The notes under the pieces are model-generated. The model was not told the DNA's origin, searched no databases, and worked only from the letters and a program-made list of their open reading frames with translations. From assembly GCA_036245805.1 (NCBI GenBank), contig BTRK01000005.1, positions 32,717,469-32,781,468 on the forward strand: a stretch of DNA of 64,000 nucleotides. Reading direction: 5' to 3'. This document shows positions 1 through 10,349 of this stretch, one piece after another (positions within the stretch are counted from its first letter, which is position 1; every line of letters starts with the position of its first letter). Made by a program: the position numbers and the translations under genes. This stretch comes from Pristionchus mayeri. Taxonomy: Eukaryota > Nematoda > Chromadorea > Rhabditida > Neodiplogasteridae.

Positions 1-125
1 CGATCATACGGGCGAGAATCAATTAGAAATCATTCGAACATGAAACTGGCATGAATGCTAGAACTTGATCAATTAAATAGCGATCAGCAGCTCATGTTTT
101 GTCACTGTTTAGGATATTATACCTA

Positions 126-351
126 TTACGGTGGTAAAAACGGATGAACGGGTTTGACCCACCGGATTCGGGTGGAAACGGGTCATCACACTCTCTCGGT
201 CTTTCTTTTCCTTTCTCGCTCTGGAGCGAGAGGGAGAGAGCCACTTCTAACCCGCAATTACGAGTCGGAAACGGGTCAGGGTCATTAAATCGGGCGACCC
301 GACGAAATCGAAATAACGCGGGTAACCCGTGACCCGTTCTTGCCACCCTAA
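126..351. mobile_element. hAT-like MITE inside P450 remnant
   Basis: The ends are imperfect inverted repeats of about 18 bp (126-143 and 334-351), pattern TTA-S-GGTGG-Y-AA-R-AACGG. The 9-bp word TACCTATTA occurs at 120-128 and 352-360 and partly overlaps the left repeat, so the exact target duplication (8 bp would be expected for hAT) is uncertain. The interior is full of CGGGT/ACCCG inverted words and codes for nothing. It lies just upstream of the first recognisable P450 exon. Confidence 0.6.
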
Positions 352-411
352 TACCTATTAATATGAATAATGCAAACAATGACAGCAGCAAACAACAATA
401 TATCATCGCAG

Positions 412-1014
412 GAAGTGCAGCGGATCAATATTATCGGCATTTCCTTGCTGCCCCGGATGACCAGTGGCCCGCTCACGATCGACGGTCAGTTCATCGCTCC
501 CTGGAGATTAGATCTTTTCCCAATTTTCTCCCCATTTAGTACTAAAAGCGATTGAGTCACAAATTTTCTACCACAAAATAGTGATAAATAACATCGATTC
601 AGGCCACAAAATCCCAGTCGGCACCGGAATCCTCCCCGAGTTCGCTATTGTCCACAAGGACGACAAAGTATTCGAACGAGCGGACTTCTTTTGCCCCGAA
701 CGTCATCTCAATGAGCATGGAGAGTTCGCAAAGGTAAGGGAGTTGCATCTAGGCACCCATATAGGGCAAATGCGATCACGAAAACATGATCGCGTGAGTT
801 GACAAAATGTAGTAAAGGTTAAAAACGACTAATTGCAGGACCCTCGTATCACTCCGTTCTCTCTCGGGAAGCGATCCTGTCTGGCTGAAGGACTCGCTCG
901 AATGGAAATCTTCCTCTACTTCACCACCTTCATTCAGCATCTCTCCTTCTCTTCCGTTTAAGCATGACTCGATCACCCAAACCCTTCAAGTTCGTGGTTG
1001 AAAGTCGCGATTGA
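412..1014 (+). pseudogene. Cytochrome P450 C-terminal remnant (CYP2-like)
   Basis: Three exons give the last third of a microsomal P450 monooxygenase. Exon 412-484 starts with the K-helix ExxR motif (EVQR) and runs to the LTIDG strand. Exon 603-733 holds the meander segment (FFCPERHLNE). Exon 839-961 holds the haem loop [12 protein letters not shown], where the cysteine thiolate ligand is kept but the usual CxG is CxA. Reading frame one stops at 959-961, yet the family C-terminal tail (SPKPFKFVVESRD) continues in another frame at 964-1014, so bases have been lost and the frame is shifted. Nothing before 412 looks like the N-terminal two thirds, though upstream exons could lie outside the window. 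Family assignment is firm; pseudogene status is likely. Confidence 0.8.
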
Positions 1015-1460
1015 CCCTCTTGGCATTCATGCAATTGTAATCTTCATGAATATTACGGATAAATATGAATGGAAGACTACATATTAACCACGTGTAGATA
1101 GCAAAATACGTGCATTAGTATTTGGCATGTCTGAGTTTTGACACTATTGCTTGCTTAAAGATGCAATAAATATGCGCCGCTAGTACGGGCCATTAATGGG
1201 AAAATTTCCATGCTTCTAAAAATTTGCACTTGCTATCAAATTATAGTGTAACTGTGGGTCAACAATACAAAAATATCCGCTTGAGTGGGCGTATGCGTGT
1301 ACAAAAATGCGCGGGAAACTAATCATCCCAGTTGGCGCCAAGCAAAATATATTTGCTTCAAAACTTATTTATAATTTGTTATTTATTTCCGACAAATTCT
1401 AGATATCAGTATTTTAGCAAAAACATGATTTTAAAAAAAGTGTTCATCAAAATTATTCAG
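1015..1460. other. Intergenic, no gene seen
   Basis: AT-rich sequence between the P450 remnant and the F-box gene. The bases just before 1461 end in a good splice acceptor (ATTATTCAG). It is probably the promoter and outron of the F-box gene. Confidence 0.5.
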
Positions 1461-4400
1461 ATGACATCCAATCTGACAGTATTTTCCAAGGCCCAGACAA
1501 TTTTCGAACAGGTGCGACACTGTGACCAAGGGAATATCATAACATATCTTTGTATCCCATAACCGCATCTCCAATCTTTTTTTTAAAATTTATTTGTAGG
1601 ATCTATTATCCGTGCTTCCGGAAGATTGTATCAGAGAAATCTTCAAGGAGCTCGATCAGTATGTGCAATGATATAATATTTCGGTCTCATATTTCACATA
1701 AGGGGTTGTCTCAGGCATGAACAAATTAACAGAAAAAAAAATGTTTCTCAGATATAGGGGATTTGGTAGTAATTATATGTTGAGAGTTTGGATTTGAGGT
1801 CAATATTTGCAGCGATACGCTGGACGCGCTTTCAACATTTAGTCAGACAATGCTGCATTTTGCTACATTATGCCGACCGTTCGCACGCAAATCGGAAGCA
1901 AACAATATCAATATTGTGCACGTGAGTTTGAATTACGAATCATTTGTTTCAATGTTATATGTAATATAAACACACAACGTGCTCGAACAGAGGAACATTG
2001 TCTACAAGAATGATTCCAGGAGAGAAATGGGATAAAATATCTCGACCTGGTACGCATTCCTCCGTATACATCTAAATGTTGGCAGTTCTATGGTACTGAA
2101 ATTTCGTTAAAGGAATACAACAAGACGAAGCCATACGACGCATGGGCGAGTATCATGTTTTTATCGATGTTGAAAAAACATTTTAGCGAAGCACATTCCG
2201 AGCGCAAGAAGTGCGGATGCCTGAGGTCGCAAAGAAAGCTTCCACTCTATTGATCAAGTACTCCGTGATTGGAGAGATGAACATGAAAAACGTGAGTGAG
2301 CAACACGAATATTCGGTAGAGCGCATGGCATATTATTGAAGGATCGTTTATCGTGATCGTGTTCAGGTTACTTTAGATGCCCAATTCAAGTCATCTTTCG
2401 AACCCAATTGGAGAGGATGTCAAATTCGGAAGTTTTGCTTCGCCAATTGCTCTCTTGAATATGATTCTGATAAATCAGCTAAGAGGTTCGAACTTTAGCT
2501 CATCATATTAGGTTGGTCATAAAGTTTTGCGCGATTTCGGACAACAAGTTTGAGTTCGTATATTTTCTTTTGCTCAAATCGCGACGTATTGTCCTGATGA
2601 CGTTATATAGGGACATGTTCGACCTTTAGAAAAATATAGTTGAAATATTCCAAGTATCTCTACTAAGCGATAAATCAAGATCTGCGTAACTTTGAATTTT
2701 TCAGAAAAAATAAGATTTTATTTAAAGTTGCTGTACTTCGCAGATAAATTTTTAGATGGAGACTCACAAAGTTTATTAAAAAGCACTAGGCGTACACTAC
2801 CTAGTTTCAAAAAGAGAGACCTGCCGAATTCGAAATGGGCTTCGTAGAGGTCAATGAAACCCAGGCACTTAGAAAAATAAGATTTCTATCGAGCAAATTA
2901 CCTGTTTCGAGGATTGACGCAGGTGACCTCTACCTATGGGCGCTGTAATCACTACTTACATGGTTCTCTATTATATCAATATTTAAGAGCCCAGTTTTCT
3001 CTCTCATCTAAAAACGTGATATTTGTAACTCAATTATTTTGCAAAGAAAACGTCAAAAAACTTGACATGGAGGGTCTTCAAGCACGGCTCACCCTAGAAA
3101 AAGTAGCGACCTCCACAATATTCCTAAATAGTGAGTGATAGGGCAAGGGTTGTTCGTTAATTTTAACAGGAAAGTACCGCCCTTCAAACCACAGGTCTAG
3201 CACAAAAAAGCCTAAAGTGTGTATTTCGATGTTCTAAATTGGGCACCTAAAATCCGAAGAACCATGTTCGTGAATGGAGAGCCCCATTATCCCCCAAAGG
3301 GAATTTTGACTTGTACTGGAAAGGTAGTTCACAATCATGAATAATTTAAATCTCAAGAACTGTCGGCATAGATATAGTACTCCAAAACTTACCTTGACAA
3401 GTGCTATTAAAACCCACAGATCGGATTACGCGCATATTTCTAATATGCCCTTTGTGGCTGGTCAGTCTCAACATCACCAGTACGATATATTCCCATCATA
3501 CTTTACTACTGTGGTTTAGATTGGGTCCTATCTCCGTGCTAAATGAAAATCAAATCCTTTGAAAAGTCAGGTCGTTGATCATCCACATGAAGTTTGGTAC
3601 ATCGCCTTATTCTTTTCCTTGATCGGACAGATCTATGATAGTGTACTCTAAAGAGAGTATAAAAGCCTCTATCTACCACTAAAAGATCTACGTTGATTGG
3701 ACAACAACGAACGATTGTAGATGCAAAAATGCACTTTAGTCAAAATCGCGCAAAACTTTATGACCAACCTGATATATATTTTTATAATTATTGATTCTAG
3801 AATGTTTGAACTTCTTCTGTCTGCTAGACCGAGTTCCATTGTTCTGGGAAACGAGCTTTTTCTAAGGGTATATCCGTTGATAGTAACGAGTATTATGTAT
3901 TGATCAATTAAAGGATATCGATGCTGACTTCCTTCGAGCATTCGTTCGTATTGCTACTTATCCAACTCTCTCGGCAGCTTCCGGAACAAACCAATGGGTT
4001 AGTGATTGGGGACCGTCAATTGAACCGAAATTTCACACAACATTTTATTCCGTCCTTACTAATTGAAGATTGTTTTGCATCTTTTGTCCAAGTCGATTAG
4101 ATCTTACTAGACGAGACCTCGATCCCTCTCCTGGAAATAATTAACAGTTTTTTAACACGGATTTTCAATGAAGAGCGTTCAATTGTATTATCGAATTTAA
4201 ATTTTAAAAAGGAATTCTCAGAAAAAATCACATTTCAGTTTCCCAGCATCCAAGTCAATAGACACTTCGTCGATACGCTTGCTGCCTTCGAAAGCCTCGA
4301 TCTTCTTCGTTTACTAGTAGGCGCTGACTGGGTTGTGTGCGCTATTTTCGTATGTTGTTATTAAAACTTCGCTTATGTTTTTTTCTCAAAATCAATGTGA

Positions 4401-4779
4401 TTGTCGTTTGCTGGACCGTTTGTCCAGTGGTAGCGAAATCAAAGTATCGGATGCGTTCAGAAGCGTCTTCGCCGCATGACCACAGGAAGAGAATGCAAAT
4501 TTCGATTCTCGATTTCAAGGAAGATTGAGGACAGTGACATCGTCGCCCAGATCGATCCCGGAGTCAGGGTATGGCTATTCAAAGTAAACAAAATTGTAGA
4601 TGTTTTCCCATAAGAAAAGATAAGCATAAGCAGTGCAAATTGGCATTCGCTCATATTATTTTCAGTGGGAGAACTCCAATGGGAAGCATGACATCCACTA
4701 CGCCGGATATCGAGCACACATTGAAACGTTCGCCATCGAAGCAGGAGCGCCCTGGCGTCTCGAGGTCACTTTCAATTGA
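1461..4779 (+). CDS. F-box family protein
   Basis: Multi-exon gene. The start at 1461 follows directly on ATTATTCAG, a likely trans-splice site. Exon 1600-1658 encodes the F-box core (DLLSVLPEDCIREIFKELD), which in this family binds Skp1 in SCF ubiquitin ligases. Exon 1813-1921 follows (LDALSTFSQTMLHFATLCR). The middle exons (about 2188-2291, 2368-2485, from about 3798) and the C-terminal exons (4258-4320, 4455-4570, 4665-4779) match, piece by piece, the paralogues at 45690-47336, 22305-23600 and 13283-14235. Examples are NRHFVDTLAAFESLDLLRLL and RRMTTGRECKFRF. A mariner element fills the intron between the exon ending 2485 and the one beginning about 3798. Exons between 1980 and 2190 are poorly resolved. 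Family membership is solid; the exact model is not. Confidence 0.6.
2508..3772. mobile_element. Mariner-like transposon, degenerate
   Basis: The ends are 30-bp inverted repeats (T-Y-AGGTTGGTCATAAAG and onward, 2508-2537 and 3743-3772) with one mismatch. They are flanked by TA at 2506-2507 and 3773-3774, the mariner target duplication. The total of 1265 bp is the normal mariner length. No continuous transposase frame and no clear DD34D block is readable, so the copy is dead or non-autonomous. It sits in an intron of the F-box gene. Confidence 0.8.
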
Positions 4780-5173
4780 AGCAAAATTTTCTATCTTCAT
4801 GACTAGTGGAATACTTTTTCCATCTCTTTGTACAAATCTTTGTATTACTGTTGTATTTGTGTTCTGATAAACAATTTTGATAAAAAGCATTCCTCTGAAA
4901 AGATCGGTATGATTTTAGGACAGTTTTCTCGCCTTGCTGAAAATCAACCCCCCCCCCCCCCGAGTAGGTATTTGTCCAATTCTCACTTTAGCAAACAACC
5001 CACTGGCAATTCTCCATTGCTGTTTCTATCATTTTCGAAATATTTAGCTTGCAACACTAATGAGAACCGAGCACTCTAGTTTCACTCTTTGGTTAGTCTG
5101 CAGTTATTTCGTTATTATCTTTCATCCCATCTCCAAAGTTTACCTTTCGCATCAAGTAGTTCTTATTTCAGAG

Positions 5174-8100
5174 ATGTTCGATGAATTTGTGATCCGTTGG
5201 GAGGTGGATGAGGGCAGCAAACTACGATCACAGAGTACATTTTCGCCCGTCCAGCGTCATTTCAATATTCCGTAGTAACATATTTCATACCATATTTCGA
5301 ATTTCATACTTTTTCACTGAAAACTTGTTTTGAATTTACTTTCCTATAGAAATTAAACTGCAGGCATCTAAGCGTTCGCACAGAGACGTCCAAATGGACT
5401 GACAACGTGAAGCACTTCGGCGCATATTTGTATTGTGAAAACGACGGAAGCGATGAGTGGAGCTGTGAATGTGAATGCACCTTTAGGATGTTGCATCGAG
5501 AAGATCCAGAAAAGCACCATGTGCTACCTAAAGTAATGAAAACCCTCTACATTTTTAATTTCGCAAGCGCTTGTTTGAGTTTAAGCATAATTTATTTCAG
5601 CTTGCAAAGGAATTCAGAAGGTCAAGTGTAATTAGCTCGGGGTACCCAAAGTTCATGCCGTTTGCACAACTGCTCAAGAGAAAAGAGGTATCATTTGATC
5701 TCAATACAATTTAAAAATTATATATGAGAATTGGAAGAGTTGCGAGGAAAATACGAATTGTGAAATCAATTTAAATTTCCAGGGTTTCATCATAAACGAC
5801 AAGATTATCGTTGAAGCTCACGTTAGAGTGTTGACGCTCAAGTGTGCCAGGTACAACAAACATCATTAACACATTGTAATTAAAATCTTGATGCGTTTTG
5901 TTGATATGCGCACAATATGATTCAGAGAACTACCTCTGATTCAACACGACTTTTCCCAACCGTCCCAAAACGGTGATGATTCCGTTCTAAAATTTGCTGA
6001 CGGGGCGTTGCACGTCTGCAAAACGGTATTTTTAAACCTTAATTGAATTTTATGGTCTTCAATTGCAAATTCAGTACCTATCATGGCATTCTTCTTACTT
6101 CGCATCGCTTTTCGCTGGAGAAAATATGAATGGAGAGCTTGACGGTGAGCTTGACGATGTTAAAAAGGATGTGAGTTTATGAAAGATCGATTAAAAAATA
6201 TCATAACTCTTCTTGAAGGACTTCAATGAGCTATTGCAAGTGATGCTCACTCCAAAGAGACCGCTAACTAGTAACTTTGATTATTTATGAGATCCATTAA
6301 CATTACATTTTCAGTCCACTCGTACATACCCATATTAGTTCTCGCCGATAGATTCAAAATTGAGGTAATACATTATTTGTTACTCAAACTCGAATGTGGA
6401 ATAGATATCAGGGAGTCTCAAAGTTGCTCAGGCTTTTACGCGCTCCAATAAAAGAAAAGTGGAGCGCATAAAAGTTTAATCAAGGCAGAATTTCGGCTTA
6501 TGAAATTATTGTATATTCAAGTAAACTCACCTATTTCAGTTTGTCCTCGACAAGGTGGAAGAGTATTTGATAAAGTCAGAGATAATTAAAGAATCTACGA
6601 AATTGCTCGTTGCTGAGAAGTATAAAATGGACGCCCTCATGGTTTGTATGTCTGTTGTTTGTATAGGGAATGTATTTCATCCGTTCAGAAACACTGCCTC
6701 GATTCTTTCAAGAAACACTCTGATTTAAAGGGAGTCGAGGTGCGAGTTAAATATTTTAACATAATTTATAATCATTAACAATTAAGAGACCCTCCACCAG
6801 AGAACGTAGCAGGTCCACGGATGACCAAAAATTCGATAAATCCCTACCTTTTTTTCAGAAGTGTAGGCCTCGAGTGCTATTTGACGACCGCAATGACTAA
6901 GGCCAGGAGTCGATTTTGAAAAAGTTACAGGTACCTCTCATTTTGGGGGCCTAAAAAGTCGATATCGCAGAATAACCGCGGAAATAGATTTTCTGACGGA
7001 CTTCGGGGCGTAGAATACGAATTTCGAATGTGAACGTTGGACAATGTGAAATAAAAAATTAGAGTTCAAAAAACTAGTTTTTTTATCATTCGGCCTGTTT
7101 AATCTGTCAGAAATGTGCGAGAAAAGTTGCGCAAAAAGTTTGCGAACTTCCGAGGTGAGTAAAAACTGTTTCTCTCAAAAAAACTGTGATCCCTCTCTCT
7201 TTCTCTAACCACCTCGTTGAAAAGTTCACGAACTTTTCAACGAGCTCGATGAAAAAGGTGGATGAAAATCTGCGAGAAAAGTCAGAGAAAGGAGAGAGAG
7301 CGCTCGATTGGAGAGAACTGTTTACGCAACTTTTCTCGCACATTTCTGACAGATTAAACATACCGATTATTTCGCAATTTTCAATAATGTACTATTTTTT
7401 GCGCATATTGTCGACACAATTTTTGGAATCTACACCTCAAAGTATCTGACATACGAAAAATTTAGATTTTTAAAAATTCATACTTTTTCGATATTTTGGT
7501 CCAAAGTTTGATTTTGAGCCCAAATTGGAAAATATGCCTTGGTGAGGGAAGCCGAATTTTCAATACGTGAGTTTTTGATTGCGCTAAATTACTTGTAAAA
7601 GAGCGAAGGAGTGTTTTACTACACCTTCGATGTATCAGTAACTGGTTTTGATCGAAATTCGAAAAAGTCAAAAATTCGACTATCCAAAAATATTGTACCA
7701 AAATATCGAAGAAGTATACAATTTTAAAAATCTAAATTTTTCATATGTTACATACTTCGAGGTGTAGATTCCAAAAATTTGGCCGGCAATATGCGCAAAA
7801 ATAGTAAAGTATTGAAAATTGCGAAATAATGATCAAAAAATAGTTTTTTTCTCAAAATTTTAATTTCACATTTTTTTATCTTTTACATATCGAAATTCGT
7901 ATTCTACGCCCCTAAATAGTCAGAAAATCTATTTCCGCGGTTATTCTGCGATATCGACTTTTTCGACCCCCAAAATGTGCCTGCAACTTTTTTCAAAATC
8001 GACCCCTGGCTTTAGTCATAGCGGTCGTCAATCAGCACTCGAGGCCTACACTTCAGAAAAAAACTATGAGAATTATTGAATTTTTAGCCATCCGCGGACC

Positions 8101-8228
8101 CCACAGTTGTTACGTTTTCTCATGGAGTGTCTCTTAATTGTTTCATTCAGGATCAGGATGCCTTCGATCAGATATCGAGCGAAACGAAAGTCTCGCTGCT
8201 TTCGAAATTCTTTAATATGACGGAATAG
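5174..8228 (+). CDS. MATH-BTB protein, Cullin-3 adaptor type
   Basis: The start at 5174 lies two bases behind a TTTCAG acceptor. The MATH (TRAF-like) domain begins with EFVIRWEVDEGSKLR (5174-5272). It continues in the exon from about 5366 (HFGAYLYCENDGSDEWSCE), in one from about 5600 and in 5785-5850. The BTB/POZ domain covers about 5927-6300, with DSVLKFADGALHVCKT and TYLSWHSSYFASLF. Helical BACK-like exons follow (VHSYIPILVLADRFKIE; FVLDKVEEYLIKSE; KHCLDSFKKHSDLKG). The last exon, 8151-8228, ends KFFNMTE. In this family BTB binds CUL-3 and MATH binds the substrate. The last intron holds a 1.36-kb foldback element. A run of 14 C lies upstream at 4948-4961. Frames and splice phases are good throughout and the gene looks intact. 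Confidence 0.85.
6779..8140. mobile_element. Foldback (long inverted repeat) element in last MATH-BTB intron
   Basis: The arms start CAATTAAGAGAC (6779-6790) and end GTCTCTTAATTG (8129-8140) and stay complementary, with mismatches, for several hundred bases each. For example 6862-7040 pairs with about 7885-8060. No coding capacity was recognised. The right end lies 10 bases before the splice acceptor used at 8150. TTAA occurs at both ends, but no known superfamily TIR is recognised. Confidence 0.8.
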
Positions 8229-8870
8229 GCAAAAAGCCGAAAAACACGATTGTATTTTCCTGTCCCTCCAAATTGCCATTTAATAACTCATTAAAATAAA
8301 TTTTCAAATATTTTCAAACAATTTTATAGGTCTCAACTATATAATAAAAATTGGTGGATTTGCTCACTGCATCAAAAATTGTCGCTCTTGTGCAATAGTG
8401 TTTTGGTGCGTACACCATTTCCCTGTTGATTTGTTTTGCGAAATGTTTTGCCAGCATACACAGTCAAAATCGTCTTGCCTCGTATGCTGACGGTTCCTTC
8501 GTTTCGTCCCCCAGGTATAGCCTACTTCTCTCGATATAATTTGCTCTCTCGACCATCAGACAGGGAGAGGAATTGAGTGATAAGGAGAAACTTGTCGTTG
8601 TAAGCTCTGCTCGATATCTAAAAGGCGTGTATATTTGGGATAACGCACGTATTTTTGCAAGTTGCGAGTTTCACAACGATTTCCCAATCACCCCATAGGC
8701 ACTATATAAGCCGGCGGTTGTGAGCAACCCAACCCGGCGCGTCCGCTGCGGACTTTCACCCTCAACTTGTCATAATCCTCCCTTTTTTGCTAAGACTGCT
8801 CATTAGGAGAATTGAAAGTGAAAGTATTAAATAGATGAGGCTGTGCTTGCGTAGTCGAGCGTCACATGTA
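8229..8870. other. Intergenic: MATH-BTB 3' region and upstream region
   Basis: Holds the 3' untranslated sequence of the MATH-BTB gene (AATAAA-like at about 8297), a small 8-bp-stem hairpin at 8452-8489 and the TATA-containing segment described separately. No protein-coding exon was found. Confidence 0.5.
8703..8788 (+). ncRNA. Possible Pol III (type 3) transcription cassette
   Basis: TATATAAG at 8703-8710 is followed by a GC-rich stretch unlike its surroundings. That stretch contains the stem-loops GGTTG-TGAG-CAACC and GTCCG-CTG-CGGAC, and a run of six T at about 8781-8786 could terminate Pol III. The sequence matches no RNA I can name (not SL1, not a tRNA). It could instead be the core promoter of the transporter gene downstream. 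Low confidence. Confidence 0.25.
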
Positions 8871-9669
8871 CACAGCGTGTCACAGTGACGATTTCCTTTT
8901 TTTGGCGCGGCGCTCTGCCGATTGTGAAACATAACACTTTGACTGAAATAATCGATGAAATGCTGAACCTAAATCGGTGAAAGATACATCATAACATTGG
9001 CGCAAAAATTAATTATGTATATCAGAACCAATACAGCTCTCAGAATGTTAACTAAGATGCCTCCATATCATTACTGATCATTTTCGCGAAATTTGAATTT
9101 TTTTACACACAATATTCCGATTTTCTTATTTAAATCGAAAGTTTTGAGAATCCCCAGCAATGGAAACACCACCTCCTTTATAATCTTTTCATATCCTCAT
9201 GACGAGCTCTAAAATTCGTATTACTTAACTTTTTTCAAAAATGTTGAAATATTTTGAGAAATTGTGAAAATTAGGCTTAAATTACATGTTTCTCAAATTA
9301 TTTCAACATTTTTGAAAAATTCTAAGTAATACGAATTGTAGAGCTCGTCATGAGGATATGAAAAGATTATAAAGGTCTTGGGGTTTCCATTGCTGGGGAT
9401 TGTCAAAACTTTCGAGTTATATGGGAAAATCAGAATAATGCGTGTAACAAAGTTTAAATTTCGGGAAAATGATCAGCAATGATAGAGAGGCATCTTAGTT
9501 TACATTCTGAGAGCTGCATTGTTTCAGATATACATATTTAATTTTTGCGCCAATGTTATGATGTATCTTTCACCGATTTAGCTTCAACATTTCATCGATC
9601 ATTTCAGTCAAAAATGTTATGTTTCACAATCGGCAGAGCGCCACGCCAAACAATCATTGACACGCTGTG
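8871..9669. mobile_element. Foldback element with 5-bp target duplication
   Basis: Two long imperfect complementary arms begin CACAGCGTGTCA (8871) and end TGACACGCTGTG (9669), enclosing an AT-rich centre near 9240-9300. ATGTA flanks both ends (8866-8870 and 9670-9674). Non-coding. Confidence 0.75.
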
Positions 9670-10349
9670 ATGTATTGAACGTTTCCCTTCACGACCAGTG
9701 ACTACTTGACCTTGTCAACCGACACATATTTTGTTTCGTAAAACTTGTCCAGATGCACTTTGTCTTTGAATATATGACACAAACGTTGCTTCATTTTGCG
9801 GCTCATGATAATACTCCCTTGGCACCATATTTTATGACGAGATCAAAAGAGAAAGGGAGAGTGATGTACATCATAAACATCATTTATGCATTTTCGGTGC
9901 TGATAACCCATTTCTGCTCATTCTTCCTCGCGCAGTCAGAGAGCGTATATTTTCTGTTTACAAGTATACTTGATATCCTAATAGGAACATTTTCCTTTGC
10001 ATTAGCTTTGATCTTGGAAATGTAATTGACCAGATTCATTTTGGAGAGGCGGGAGTTTGTACTTTTTTTTCGAATTAACACCGTTCTCCCAGCTACAAAT
10101 TCCTCGGTACGTTTACCTATCAACTGGCTTTTCTTCACCTATTGTGGAAATATTCCTAGAAATGCAGTTTCCTAGCTGTGAAAGTGATTCACATGTTAGT
10201 ATCGCTATCTTATCAGTGAAGAGGCGCGTAGCCAGACTCACAACTTCACAAACAGCTCAAATTATCTTTAGTCAAGATTTTTTATTCGTGGAATTGCATG
10301 TTTCCCTTGAATTATTCACTTCAAAGCCAAATGAGCGACACATTTTCAG
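9670..10349. other. Upstream region of CDF transporter; short hydrophobic ORF
   Basis: A 90-codon plus-strand ORF (9753-10025) translates to two hydrophobic stretches, but it has no recognisable family and no clear splice connection to the transporter. I do not call it a gene. The region otherwise looks like promoter and outron, ending in ATTTTCAG immediately before the ATG at 10350. Confidence 0.3.

Noticed and set aside
92..406. Open frames on both strands over 92-406
   Set aside because: They lie across the MITE's inverted words; the translation has no family and the frames exist because of the repeat.
7107..7701. Three 80-codon ORFs in the foldback arms
   Set aside because: Mirror images of each other produced by the inverted repeat; no codon or domain support.
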